Positions 14,729 through 23,359 of a stretch of 64,000 nt of DNA are shown here, one piece after another; position 1 is the stretch's first letter; every line of letters starts with the position of its first letter. The notes below the pieces were generated by a model. That model was given only the letters and a program-made list of their open reading frames with translations, did no database searches and had not been told where the DNA came from. Source of the stretch: Bacillota bacterium (GTDB lineage Bacteria; Bacillota; Clostridia; Oscillospirales; Acutalibacteraceae); the NCBI GenBank assembly GCA_023390175.1, contig JAEWDK010000007.1, forward strand, positions 1-64,000. Direction: 5' to 3'. The position numbers were made by a program, and so were the translations under genes.

Positions 14729-14766
14729 AAAAGCTCCGCTCATGAAAAATGAGCGGAGCTTTTTTA
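14729..14766 (+). terminator. bidirectional Rho-independent terminator
   Basis: AAGCTCCGCTCAT pairs with ATGAGCGGAGCTT around GAAAA, flanked by A- and T-runs. It separates the convergent binding-protein gene and the murein-peptide cluster. Confidence 0.85.
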
Positions 14767-14784
14767 TAAAGGATACGTTTTTGT

Positions 14785-15600
14785 TCAAAAGATACTCCCG
14801 ACGCAGAGCAGCTTTTCCGGCAGGTCGGCACGGTAGTCCGGTGCTTGCGGGTCAAGGCTGTTGATGACCACGCCGTGGCAGTTGTTGCCCGCGGTGGAGT
14901 GGATATAACGTTTTTCCCCAAGATACATGGCCACATGGCCGGGGAAGAACATCAGGTCGCCCTCTTTGATATCCGCGAAAGCAATTTCATGCATCGGGAA
15001 CTCGGGCAGAATATGCGCGTCGCGGCAGATGAGAACGCCGTTCAGCAGGTACGCCATGGAGCACAGCCCGCTGCAGTCAATGCCCAGCGGGGTTTTGCCG
15101 CCCCAGCGGTACTGGGTGCCAAGGTAGCTGAGCGCAGATTCGGTGAATGCCCTGCGCAAAGCGGGCTCGTTCGCTTTATCCCACGCGGTGACAGATTCAC
15201 CGAGGAACGCGCCCCATGTCCAGCCCTCGCGCCCGTCGCACAGGCGAACCTGCTGCCAGCCGTCCTGCACTTCACCCAGCGGGCTGACAAGCGCACCGCG
15301 GGTAAGTTCGGCAACGTAATGCCCCTGTACCTTCGGCATGCTCAGAATATCCGCATGCGCCTGCAGAACCACTTTTTTCGGCGCTTCGTTCCATTGCCGA
15401 ATCAGCGCCTCATCAAAGCAAAGGTGCTTTTCCTCAACCCAGCCCTCGTAATGGTAGTGGGTGCGGATGTGGTACCAGGCGCCGCTGTTTTCCAGCACTT
15501 CGACCGTCATGCCGCACAGCGCCTCGTCCAGAATTTCTTTTTCCTTAGGGGGTGCGTCCATCATAGGGACGATCATCGACCGAATCATTGCGTATTTCAT
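14785..15600 (-). CDS. ykfC: NlpC/P60 gamma-D-glutamyl-diamino acid endopeptidase, YkfC-like
   Basis: This 271-aa protein has SH3b-like repeats in the first 140 residues (MTVEVLENSGAWYHIRTHY, EGWVEEKHL, GWQQVRLCDGREGWTWG) and a C-terminal NlpC/P60 cysteine peptidase domain. The nucleophile is in PLGIDCSGLC (about Cys176), and the histidines are in FFPGHVAMYLG and RYIHSTA. There is no signal peptide, as in Bacillus YkfC, so it should act in the cytoplasm, cutting L-Ala-gamma-D-Glu-diamino acid peptides. ATG at 15600 sits 9 nt after GAGGTG; an in-frame GTG at 15612 is possible. It is the last gene of the cluster. Confidence 0.88.
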   Translation of the reverse strand: MKYAMIRSMIVPMMDAPPKEKEILDEALCGMTVEVLENSGAWYHIRTHYHYEGWVEEKHLCFDEALIRQWNEAPKKVVLQAHADILSMPKVQGHYVAELTRGALVSPLGEVQDGWQQVRLCDGREGWTWGAFLGESVTAWDKANEPALRRAFTESALSYLGTQYRWGGKTPLGIDCSGLCSMAYLLNGVLICRDAHILPEFPMHEIAFADIKEGDLMFFPGHVAMYLGEKRYIHSTAGNNCHGVVINSLDPQAPDYRADLPEKLLCVGSIF

Positions 15601-15613
15601 TTCGTGCGGCACC

Positions 15614-16408
15614 TCACCTGTAAAATTCGGAAACGGATTTGGAAAGCCTTCCGATCAGCCGCTTGGCCACCGGGTTTTCCTCGGTATCGCTCATGGCGTC
15701 CGTCACAAAGCAGCCGAAATAATACTCGTGCCCCGGCATGTAAAAAATGCCGGCGTCATGATTCAGGTGGTCCAGTCCGCCCGTTTTGTGGGCGAACGTA
15801 ATATCTGCGGCGCACAGGTAGCGCAGTGCGCTGCTGTAATCGCGCTGCCGCTTCAAAATATTCAGCGCAAGCTCACAAAGCTCCGGCGTCAGAATGGTTT
15901 TATGATATAATTTTGAAAAAACAAGCAGCTGGTCGGCCGCGCTGGTGTAGTTGTTGCGCCCCGCTTTGATTGCGCCCCAGTCCAGCATTTTGCGCTGCAG
16001 AACCGTGGACTTCAGCCCGAGCGATTCAAAGTACCCGTTTATCACGTCCATTCCCAAAAGCTCAATCAATATATTTGTCGCCGTGTTGTCGCTGTTGATA
16101 ATCATCCAGGTAATCAGCTCTTCCAGCACGCAGTCTTTTTGGCCGCAGTTAAACACCTCCGTGTCCTCCAGCACTTCCTGGCAGGGAACGGCAACCCGTT
16201 GGTCAAGCGACAGCTTGCCCTTTTGCACCAGGTCCAGCGCGGCCAGCATAATCGGCGTTTTAATGATGCTTGCCGAAACAACCTTGGACTGTGCACCGAA
16301 CGAAAGCAGGGTTTCATCGGCGGTAAAATCATAAACCAGCAGGGAAACGGCTGCGTCGGCGTCTTTTATCTCATTGTCGGCATAATTCTGCAAATCAATT
16401 TGTTTCAT
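15614..16408 (-). CDS. class A beta-lactamase-fold serine hydrolase without signal peptide
   Basis: This 264-aa protein has the three penicillin-recognising motifs in order: SxxK (SASIIKT, Ser47/Lys50), SDN (IINSDNTATN, near residue 105) and KTG (AHKTGGLD, near residue 210). No secretion signal or lipobox is visible. It lies between ldcA and ykfC, and a paralogue occurs at the head of the same cluster. The context points to a peptidase or amidase acting on murein peptides, not to antibiotic resistance; a beta-lactamase role cannot be excluded. Confidence 0.8.
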   Translation of the reverse strand: MKQIDLQNYADNEIKDADAAVSLLVYDFTADETLLSFGAQSKVVSASIIKTPIMLAALDLVQKGKLSLDQRVAVPCQEVLEDTEVFNCGQKDCVLEELITWMIINSDNTATNILIELLGMDVINGYFESLGLKSTVLQRKMLDWGAIKAGRNNYTSAADQLLVFSKLYHKTILTPELCELALNILKRQRDYSSALRYLCAADITFAHKTGGLDHLNHDAGIFYMPGHEYYFGCFVTDAMSDTEENPVAKRLIGRLSKSVSEFYR

Positions 16409-16409
16409 A

Positions 16410-17327
16410 TTATCCTTCCAATACGGTTATTTTTCCGGAAATAGAATTCAGTTCAATTTCCTTGCCCAGCGGCAGCGACAGGCTTGGCAGGCTGTGCCCG
16501 CAGGCCAAATCCATTAAAGCCGGTTTGTGCTCCGGTACAATCAGCTCGTCAAATATCTGCTCCAGCGTGAGTGACCTGTCCGGATGCTCCGCTTTGCAGT
16601 TTGTCCAGTACCCAAGCAGAATCCCGGCGCAGTCGCGGAATTTCCCGGCTGTTTTCAGGTGGTTAATCATCCCGTCAATACGGTACGGCTCTTCGTCCAC
16701 ATCCTCAAGGAACAGAATTTTATCGCGTGTGTCAATTTCATACGGCGTGCCGAGCGAGGAGGAAACAAGGGAAAGATTCCCACCCGTCAAAATGCCGCGC
16801 GCACAGCCGCCCACAAGGGTTTTCAGCGGAAGATTGGCCGGGTTTTTCAGTTCGCCCAGAGGTTCGCCGAACAGCACTTTTTTCAAGCTGTCCAGCGTAT
16901 AGTCGTCCGCACCGTCGTACAGCTCGGTGGAGGGCATCGGCGTGTGGTACGTGACCAAACCGCAGCGCTGGTTTATCATGATGTGCAGCGCGGTAATGTC
17001 GCTGTATCCGCTAAAATATTTCGGATGATTCCGAATCAGTTCAAAGTCAATCTGGTTCATTAATCGCTGTGCGCCGTAGCCGCCGCGAATACACAGAATT
17101 CCGTCAATGTCGGGGTCGGCAAACGCGGAATTAATGTCGTCCGCGCGCAGCTGGTCGCTTCCGGCAAAATAACCGTGCGATCTTCTTGCGCTTTCAAAAA
17201 CAACCGGTCTTAGCCCAAGCTCTTCCACAGCGCGGACGGCCGGGCCGAATTTTTCGGGCGGAACGGGGCCTGCGGGCGCAATCAACGCAACGCGCGCGCC
17301 CGGGAATAATGGTTTTGGGGTCAACAT
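16410..17327 (-). CDS. ldcA: LD-carboxypeptidase, peptidase family S66 (YkfA/MccF-like)
   Basis: This 305-aa cytoplasmic serine carboxypeptidase removes the terminal D-amino acid from murein tetrapeptides. Family signatures are CIRGGYGAQRLM (near residue 78), the nucleophile elbow FSGYSDITALH, the glutamate segment LFLEDVDEEPYRIDGM and the histidine in ACGHSLPSLSLPLG. The ATG at 17327 lies four bases after the stop of the upstream ATPase gene. Bacillus YkfA, of the same family, sits in the equivalent dpp-ykf operon. Confidence 0.9.
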   Translation of the reverse strand: MLTPKPLFPGARVALIAPAGPVPPEKFGPAVRAVEELGLRPVVFESARRSHGYFAGSDQLRADDINSAFADPDIDGILCIRGGYGAQRLMNQIDFELIRNHPKYFSGYSDITALHIMINQRCGLVTYHTPMPSTELYDGADDYTLDSLKKVLFGEPLGELKNPANLPLKTLVGGCARGILTGGNLSLVSSSLGTPYEIDTRDKILFLEDVDEEPYRIDGMINHLKTAGKFRDCAGILLGYWTNCKAEHPDRSLTLEQIFDELIVPEHKPALMDLACGHSLPSLSLPLGKEIELNSISGKITVLEG

Positions 17328-17331
17328 AGTA

Positions 17332-18276
17332 TCACTGCTCCAATATATGCCGGTACTCCTCGATTTCGGGCTCGTTGGCCAAAACAAAGTGGCCGGGCTC
17401 TATTTCGCACCAGCTCGGTTTATTGACCGAGTAATCGTGCTGATCGGGGTCGTAGACAATCAATTTTTTATTTTTTTCCGCAATCGGGTCTGGCATCGGA
17501 ATTGCGGAAAGCAGCGCGCGGGTGTAAGGGTGAAGCGGGTGCGCGAACAGCTGCTCGGTTTCGGCCAGTTCCACCAGCGCGCCTTTTCGGATAACCGCCA
17601 CACGGTCCGAAATAAAACGTACCACGGACAAATCATGCGCCACAAAAAGATACGTCAGCCCGCGCTTTTCCTGCAGCTCCGAAAGCAGGTTCAGCACCTG
17701 TGCGCGGATGGAAACATCCAGCGCGCTGATGGGTTCGTCGGCGATGATAAATTCCGGCTGCATAATGAGCGCTCTTGCAATGCCGATGCGCTGCCTTTGC
17801 CCGCCGGAAAATTCGTGCGGAAAACGGCTTGCGAACTCGGGCAGCAGGCCCACGTCCGTCAGCACTTTTTCCACTTCGGCCTTGCGTTCGGCTTCGCTCA
17901 AATGCCGGCCGCAGTTGTACAGTCCTTCGGAAATAATATAATCGACTTTGGCGCGCTCGTTCAGGCTCGCCATTGGGTCCTGAAAAATCATCTGAATCTG
18001 GCGGGTCAGCCGGGTATCCAGTTCTTTTGAAATTTTCCCGCTGATTCTTTCGCCCTTATAACGGATTTCCCCGCCCGAAACGGGGTTAATGCGGATGACG
18101 GAACGGCCGATGGTTGTTTTTCCGGAACCGGATTCGCCCACCAGGCCGAACGTTTCCCCTTTATAAATATTGAAGCTCACATCGTTGACGGCGACAAACT
18201 TATGCTTGCGTTCGCCAAACGTGACCTGCAGGTTTTTTACTTCCAGAAGCGGCTCTTTTTGATTATTGTCAGACAT
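17332..18276 (-). CDS. oppF: oligopeptide ABC transporter ATPase, OppF/YkfD-like
   Basis: This 314-aa protein has Walker A GLVGESGSGKTT (near residue 40), Q-loop MIFQDPMASLN, signature EFSGGQRQRIGIARAL and Walker B FIIADEPISALD. The C-terminal oligopeptide/dipeptide transporter extension begins at LHPYTRALLSAIPMPDP. It pairs with the OppD ATPase to energise import. Its start overlaps the oppD stop by 8 nt. By context the substrate is murein peptides. Confidence 0.92.
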   Translation of the reverse strand: MSDNNQKEPLLEVKNLQVTFGERKHKFVAVNDVSFNIYKGETFGLVGESGSGKTTIGRSVIRINPVSGGEIRYKGERISGKISKELDTRLTRQIQMIFQDPMASLNERAKVDYIISEGLYNCGRHLSEAERKAEVEKVLTDVGLLPEFASRFPHEFSGGQRQRIGIARALIMQPEFIIADEPISALDVSIRAQVLNLLSELQEKRGLTYLFVAHDLSVVRFISDRVAVIRKGALVELAETEQLFAHPLHPYTRALLSAIPMPDPIAEKNKKLIVYDPDQHDYSVNKPSWCEIEPGHFVLANEPEIEEYRHILEQ

Positions 18277-19309
18277 TGCTGTTTACCCCCTTGCGCAGTT
18301 GGCCGATAATATCCGGCGGGTCAACCTTTGGCGCGCGCGGGTCCAAAAGCCAGGTGCGCGCCCTGTGGGTGGGGCTTACCTCAAAATAAGGCGGGCGTTT
18401 GACGAAATCGATTTTCAGCGCGCGCGGGTTGCGCGGCGCGAACGCGTCCCCGTCAATGTGGGCAAATAGGTTCGGCGGAGCGCCCTTAATGGAGTACAGG
18501 TTTTCGCCCTTGATGCCGAGCTGCGGCAGCGAGGAAAGCAGCGCCCAGGTGTAAGGGTGGCGGGGGTTGTAGAAAACCTCCTCGCATTTGCCGATTTCCA
18601 CAATGTCGCCCGCGTACATGACCGCAATACGGTCTGCCACATTGGCAACCACGCCCAGGTCGTGGGTAATGTAAATAGTAGTCAGGTCGTATTTGTTCTT
18701 TAAATCTTTTAACAGGCTTAAAATCTGTGCCTGAATGGTTACGTCCAGCGCGGTGGTCGGTTCGTCGCAGATGAGGATTTTCGGTTTGCACGCGATTGCA
18801 ATGGCGATGACCACACGCTGTCGCATGCCGCCGGAAAATTCATGCGGGTACTGGTGGATGCGGTTCGCGGCGTCGGTAATCCCGACATCCTCCAAAATTT
18901 CGACCGCCGCTTCCGTTGCTTTTGTGCCGTGCAGGCCCTGGTGCAGTTCAATCGCTTCGCAGATTTGGTACCCGATGGTTTTCAGCGGGTTCAAACTTGT
19001 CATGGGGTCCTGCAATACCATGGCGATTTCCTTGCCGCGCACGGTCAGCCATTCCTTTTCGGTTTTAAACTTTGATAAATCCTGTCCGTTGTAAAGAATT
19101 TCCCCGTTTGTTATGGAGCCGTTCGCGTCGAGCAAACCCATAAAGGTTTTTACGAAAACGGATTTTCCCGAGCCGGATTCGCCCACAATGGCAAGGCTCT
19201 CGCTTTTATAAAGGTCAAGTGACACGCCGCGGATGGCGTTGAGTATCCTGCCGCGGAGGTTGAATTTCACTTCCAGGTCTTTGACGGATAAAATAACTTC
19301 CTGTTCCAT
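18269..19309 (-). CDS. oppD: oligopeptide ABC transporter ATPase, OppD-like
   Basis: This 346-aa protein has Walker A AIVGESGSGKSV, Q-loop MVLQDPMTSLNPL, signature HEFSGGMRQRVVIAIAIA and Walker B ILICDEPTTALD, with the C-terminal peptide-transporter extension HPYTWALLSSLPQLG. The start follows AAGGAGG, 14 nt after the oppC stop region. It forms the ATPase heterodimer with the downstream OppF. Confidence 0.92.
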   Translation of the reverse strand: MEQEVILSVKDLEVKFNLRGRILNAIRGVSLDLYKSESLAIVGESGSGKSVFVKTFMGLLDANGSITNGEILYNGQDLSKFKTEKEWLTVRGKEIAMVLQDPMTSLNPLKTIGYQICEAIELHQGLHGTKATEAAVEILEDVGITDAANRIHQYPHEFSGGMRQRVVIAIAIACKPKILICDEPTTALDVTIQAQILSLLKDLKNKYDLTTIYITHDLGVVANVADRIAVMYAGDIVEIGKCEEVFYNPRHPYTWALLSSLPQLGIKGENLYSIKGAPPNLFAHIDGDAFAPRNPRALKIDFVKRPPYFEVSPTHRARTWLLDPRAPKVDPPDIIGQLRKGVNSNV

Positions 19310-19322
19310 AAAACCAGCCTCC

Positions 19323-20318
19323 TTAAATATGATTTTTCGGGTCGGACGCGTCCGCGAACGCGTTGCCGATGATATAGAATGAAATGGTTACCACGGAAAG
19401 CGCAATGGCGGGGAAGAACAGCTGGTAACGCAGCGCTTCCGAGGTCATCAGCACGCGGCCCTCGTTAATCAGGTTGCCCAGCGACGGGATGCTGACCGGA
19501 AGCCCAAGGCCGATGTAGGTAAGGAACACCTCGTTGCCGATTGCGGCCGGAATCGCCAGCGCCATGCGCATCATAATGACGGAAACGAGGTAGGGCAGCA
19601 AATTCCTTAAAATAATGCGCCGGGTCGGCGTACCAAGGCAGCGCGACGCCAAATTGTAGTCGCGGTCACGGATAATGACGATTTGGTTGCGGATGAACCG
19701 AGCCATATCGAGCCAGCCGGTCAGGCACATGGCGAACACCAGCGTGGAAACGCTCGGGCGCATAATATACGAAAATAAAATCAAAACAACGGTTTGGGGA
19801 ATATTGTCGAGCACATTGTAAATTTCGGTGAACAGGCGGTCAAGCTTGCGCACATAGCCCCAAAGCACACCCATCAGGATGCCGAGAAGCGCTTCGGTCA
19901 GTGCGACGGCGAACCCGATCAATAGCGAGGTGCGCGTACCACTCCAAACGCGGCTCCACAAATCCTGGCCGATGGAGTTGGTGCCGAACCAAAACTCCCC
20001 GTTCGGCTGCAGGTTGCGCAGCTGCATGCCCTTCGCATCGTTGAATATTTCCAGCGCGGAGCGCTGGCCGGGAAGAATTGGCTGAATAAAGGTAAACAGC
20101 AGGATTGCCCCGATTAAAATCAGTAAGGACACGGCAACCTTGTTTTTAAAAAACACCTGAAAGGTTGAACGCCAATAGGAATAGTTTGAGTAGCCTGTTT
20201 TTTCGGCTGCCGCTTCGTCAAATCCGGCAAATTCGAACAGTTCATCCTCCGGCATATTGCGGAACGATTCGTTGATGCTGTTTTCCACAGAAGCCATTTT
20301 CTTGTGTCGCAAAGCCAC
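19323..20318 (-). CDS. oppC: oligopeptide ABC transporter permease, OppC-like
   Basis: This 331-aa inner-membrane permease has an N-terminal cytoplasmic segment of about 70 residues and a first membrane helix (VAVSLLILIGAILLFTFIQP). The binding-protein-dependent transport fold (about residues 130-325) has the EAA-like loop ASRCLGTPTRRIILRNLLPY. It starts with GTG overlapping the oppB stop by one base (TAGTG), 7 nt after AAGGAGG, so translation is coupled. Confidence 0.9.
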   Translation of the reverse strand: MALRHKKMASVENSINESFRNMPEDELFEFAGFDEAAAEKTGYSNYSYWRSTFQVFFKNKVAVSLLILIGAILLFTFIQPILPGQRSALEIFNDAKGMQLRNLQPNGEFWFGTNSIGQDLWSRVWSGTRTSLLIGFAVALTEALLGILMGVLWGYVRKLDRLFTEIYNVLDNIPQTVVLILFSYIMRPSVSTLVFAMCLTGWLDMARFIRNQIVIIRDRDYNLASRCLGTPTRRIILRNLLPYLVSVIMMRMALAIPAAIGNEVFLTYIGLGLPVSIPSLGNLINEGRVLMTSEALRYQLFFPAIALSVVTISFYIIGNAFADASDPKNHI

Positions 20319-21259
20319 TATCGGGCACCTCCTTTTTTGGTAAAGCTGATGCGCGGATCCATCGCGGTCATCAGGATATCACCGAGCAGAAGACCGATAA
20401 TGCCGATGGCGGAATAAATAAGCACAAGCGCCTGAACCATGTTGTTGTCCTGCCGCTGAATCACGTTGACCAGAAGGCCGCCCATGCCGGGCACGGAGTA
20501 AAGCGATTCTATGTAAATGGAGCCCGCGATGGTATAAAGCAGGGAAGTGGGAAGGTACTGAACCATCGGAACAAATGCGTTGCGGAATACATGATTTTTC
20601 ATAATGGATTTATTGGTAACGCCCTTTGCGCGCGCAAGCTTAATGTAGTCCTTGTTCAGCTCATCCACCATGTAGCGGCGCAGCCACATCGCGTAGTAAG
20701 CAATATTGCCGAGCGAAAGCGACAGCGTGGGCAAAATCCAGCTGGTGGGGTCATCCGCGCTGAACAGAATGGATACGCCGAACCAGTCGGTGCAGTAAAG
20801 CTGAATCAGAAGATAATACACGGCGGCCGGAACCGCGGTGATAAACACAATGAAGGCGGTGCCGAATTTATCCCAGAATTTGCTTTTGCCGCGCGCCATT
20901 GCGGTGCCGAGCGGCAGCCCCAGCAGCAGCGCGACCGCCATGGAGGCAAGCCCCATCAGGATTGAAACCGGCGCCTTGTCCGCGATAATATCGATTACCG
21001 GTACATTCGGGCGGTAAATGAGCGAATTGCCCAAACTTCCGTGAAAAAGCTGGATGAAAAAGTTTTTCAGCTGAATCGGAAGCGGGTCCAGCAGACCCAT
21101 GCTTTTCAGGGCTGCGTTAATCTGATTTTTATCCAGCTTTTCGAAATTCTGAAAATAGCCCTCAATCGGCATCAGCCTCATCAGCGAAAATACAATGGTA
21201 ACAATGATGAGGAGCGTAATGACTGACTGCAGCAGTCTTTTGGCAGAGTATTTTATCAT
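20318..21259 (-). CDS. oppB: oligopeptide ABC transporter permease, OppB-like
   Basis: This 313-aa permease has an N-terminal membrane helix (SVITLLIIVTIVFSLMRL), the OppB N-terminal domain and about five further helices. The EAA loop is YIKLARAKGVTNKSIMKNH. It forms the translocation pore with OppC. Two strong hairpins separate it from oppA, which probably lowers its expression relative to the binding protein. Confidence 0.9.
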   Translation of the reverse strand: MIKYSAKRLLQSVITLLIIVTIVFSLMRLMPIEGYFQNFEKLDKNQINAALKSMGLLDPLPIQLKNFFIQLFHGSLGNSLIYRPNVPVIDIIADKAPVSILMGLASMAVALLLGLPLGTAMARGKSKFWDKFGTAFIVFITAVPAAVYYLLIQLYCTDWFGVSILFSADDPTSWILPTLSLSLGNIAYYAMWLRRYMVDELNKDYIKLARAKGVTNKSIMKNHVFRNAFVPMVQYLPTSLLYTIAGSIYIESLYSVPGMGGLLVNVIQRQDNNMVQALVLIYSAIGIIGLLLGDILMTAMDPRISFTKKGGAR

Positions 21260-21281
21260 GGCTATGCTCCTTTTTGCAAAT

Positions 21282-21319
21282 GTTACGAATTGGCGCTGTG
21301 TTCAACGCCAATTCGTAAC
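21282..21319 (-). repeat. perfect 14-bp hairpin before oppB
   Basis: GTTACGAATTGGCG and CGCCAATTCGTAAC enclose a 10-nt loop, 23 nt upstream of the oppB start. It may stabilise a processed transcript end or modulate oppB translation. Confidence 0.6.
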
Positions 21320-21342
21320 CCTTGCCTAAAAATCAAAATAGG

Positions 21343-21380
21343 AATAATGACTCCGCGGGGTTACGGGCGGAGTCATTATT
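21343..21380 (-). terminator. attenuator/terminator hairpin between oppA and oppB
   Basis: AATAATGACTCCG pairs with CGGAGTCATTATT. On the minus strand the stem is followed by a T-rich stretch. It lies after the oppA stop and probably terminates part of the transcripts, leaving oppA mRNA in excess. Confidence 0.6.
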
Positions 21381-21415
21381 CGAACAAAATAAAATCCGGT
21401 TATAAAGGGGAAAAT

Positions 21416-23272
21416 TTATTTCGCAGACTTTGCAAGCGCGGCTTCACGCTCGGTTCTCCACTGCTTTTCAGTTGCGTAGAATTCGTCCATACTCATCGGC
21501 TTTTGCTGTACATGCTGGCCCTTCCAGCGAAGTACGGAAACACCGAACGGGGAATACTGCTCTTCAAACACGTTCAGCTTGGTGACCTGGTAACCGTCGT
21601 TGTTCAGGCCGAACGGAATGACAAACGCGTTGTTAATCAGGAAGGACTCTGCTTTGGAAAACGCGGTATAACGCGCGCTTACATCCGTGTTCTGTGACAA
21701 AGCGGCATTGTACAGGTTTGTGTAGGTCTTGTTGCCGTCGGCATCCGTGTAGCCTTCCACTTTTTCCGGCCAGTTGTAGGTGCCGCCGTTTTTGCCGGAA
21801 GCGTCATTCGGCATGAACGGGTCGGTGTAGGTTTGCGGGTCGGCATAGTCGGGGCCCCAGTTGCACTTCATCAGCGCGTATTGGCCGGAGCGGCGCACAG
21901 CGGACAGGAACCCTGTTGCGGGGCCGGCTTCCGGAATAATATCAATGTAATCCTTGCCCAGCAAACTTTCAAGCTGCTGCTCCACAACCTGTGATTCCTT
22001 ATCCCAGTTCGTGGTGGAGGGGTTGTAAGGCATTAAAATCTTGACCGGCAGCGTTGCGCCGGCTGCTTTCAGCTCGGTTTTTGCTTTTTCAGCGTATTGC
22101 TTGGCTTGGTCAGCCTGGAAGGAATCCCTTTCGGTAATCGCCTTCAAGTCGCCGAGCTTGGTGTAATCGGTGCCCTTCAGGTCAACAAAATCAGGGGGAG
22201 TAATCGTATTCAGAAGCTGCTTTTCCGGGTTGTTCGGCTCGGCAACGGCAATTGCCTTTACACGGTCAAGGCCATAGAAAAGCGATTTGCGGAAGTTTTC
22301 GTTGTTAACTGCCTTTTTCCAGTTGTCCGGTTCATACTTCGCGTCGAATTTCGGGTTGAAGTTAAACGCGTAGAAATAGGAATAGTAGCTGTTGCGGCTT
22401 GGGCTGACCACATTTTTCGTGTCGCTGCCCTTCAGCCAGTCGTCCAGAATACTGGAGGAAATATACGCGTGGTCAATCTCGCCGCGTTTGTACATTTCGG
22501 GTGCAAGGGTATCCATTTCCTTGTTGTAGGTTTCGGTGATCTTTGAAATGTACACCTTATCCTTATCCCAATAGGTGGCATTCTTTGTGTAAACATGGGA
22601 AACCTGCGGCTCAAAGGTGCTCAGGATATAGGAGCCGTTGTAAAGAAGGCTGGTGTTGTCCGTGCCGAATTTGTCGCCCTTTGATTTTAAGAAATCGCCG
22701 TTCGCCGGCAGGAAGCAAACATAAACCAGCATGGAAAGGAAGTAGGAAGTCGGTTTTTTCAGCGTGTAAACCAAAGTGCTGTCATCGACTGCCTTTACGC
22801 CGACCTTTGAAAAATCGGTGATCTTTTTATTGTAATAATCTTCTGCGTTTGCCACAACGCTGTAAAATGCGCTGGCGGTTTCGGATTTATTGGTATCGGT
22901 AAGAACATATTGCGCAGCGTCAACAAAGTCCTGCGCTTTTACGTCGGCAACCTCTTTCCCTGTGTTATCCACCCATTTTACGCCCTTGCGCAGGTGGAAG
23001 GTCCAGGTAAGCTGGTCGGCGCTGGTTTCCCATTTTTCCGCCAGGCCGGGCTGTACGACGCCGTATTTGTCGTATTCCACCAGTCCGTCAATGCAGTTTG
23101 CCGCAACCCACTGCTCGTTCTGGCTTCCGGTTACAAGGTAGTTCAGCGTGGTTAATTCACTGGAGTACAGCTGGCGATAGGTTTCCGTTGCTTGTGCGGC
23201 CTTTTTACCGCAGCCTGCCAGTGTGCCGAGCAGCATCGCTGCGCACAAAAGCAGGGATAACAGCTTTTTCAT
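21416..23272 (-). CDS. oppA: peptide-binding lipoprotein, OppA/DppE-like
   Basis: This 618-aa protein has a lipoprotein signal (LLCAAMLLGTLAGC) and the SBP_bac_5 fold: TYRQLYSSELTTLNYLVTGS at the start of the mature part, WTFHLRKGVKWVDNTGKEV as the family signature and a C-terminal domain from about residue 400. It captures oligopeptides outside the cell for the OppBCDF importer. It is the product expected to be most abundant, given the hairpins behind it. Murein tri- or tetrapeptides are the likely ligand from the neighbouring enzymes. Confidence 0.92.
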   Translation of the reverse strand: MKKLLSLLLCAAMLLGTLAGCGKKAAQATETYRQLYSSELTTLNYLVTGSQNEQWVAANCIDGLVEYDKYGVVQPGLAEKWETSADQLTWTFHLRKGVKWVDNTGKEVADVKAQDFVDAAQYVLTDTNKSETASAFYSVVANAEDYYNKKITDFSKVGVKAVDDSTLVYTLKKPTSYFLSMLVYVCFLPANGDFLKSKGDKFGTDNTSLLYNGSYILSTFEPQVSHVYTKNATYWDKDKVYISKITETYNKEMDTLAPEMYKRGEIDHAYISSSILDDWLKGSDTKNVVSPSRNSYYSYFYAFNFNPKFDAKYEPDNWKKAVNNENFRKSLFYGLDRVKAIAVAEPNNPEKQLLNTITPPDFVDLKGTDYTKLGDLKAITERDSFQADQAKQYAEKAKTELKAAGATLPVKILMPYNPSTTNWDKESQVVEQQLESLLGKDYIDIIPEAGPATGFLSAVRRSGQYALMKCNWGPDYADPQTYTDPFMPNDASGKNGGTYNWPEKVEGYTDADGNKTYTNLYNAALSQNTDVSARYTAFSKAESFLINNAFVIPFGLNNDGYQVTKLNVFEEQYSPFGVSVLRWKGQHVQQKPMSMDEFYATEKQWRTEREAALAKSAK

Positions 23273-23359
23273 AGTTCATCCTCTTTTCTCAATCGTGTCA
23301 ATAGTTGATGTATGTATGGTAAAAGTATGGCAGACGTACTGACTGCCGTACCTTCCCTC

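Noticed and set aside
15614..16408. Annotation as an antibiotic-resistance beta-lactamase
   Set aside because: No secretion signal, and the operon context is murein-peptide metabolism.
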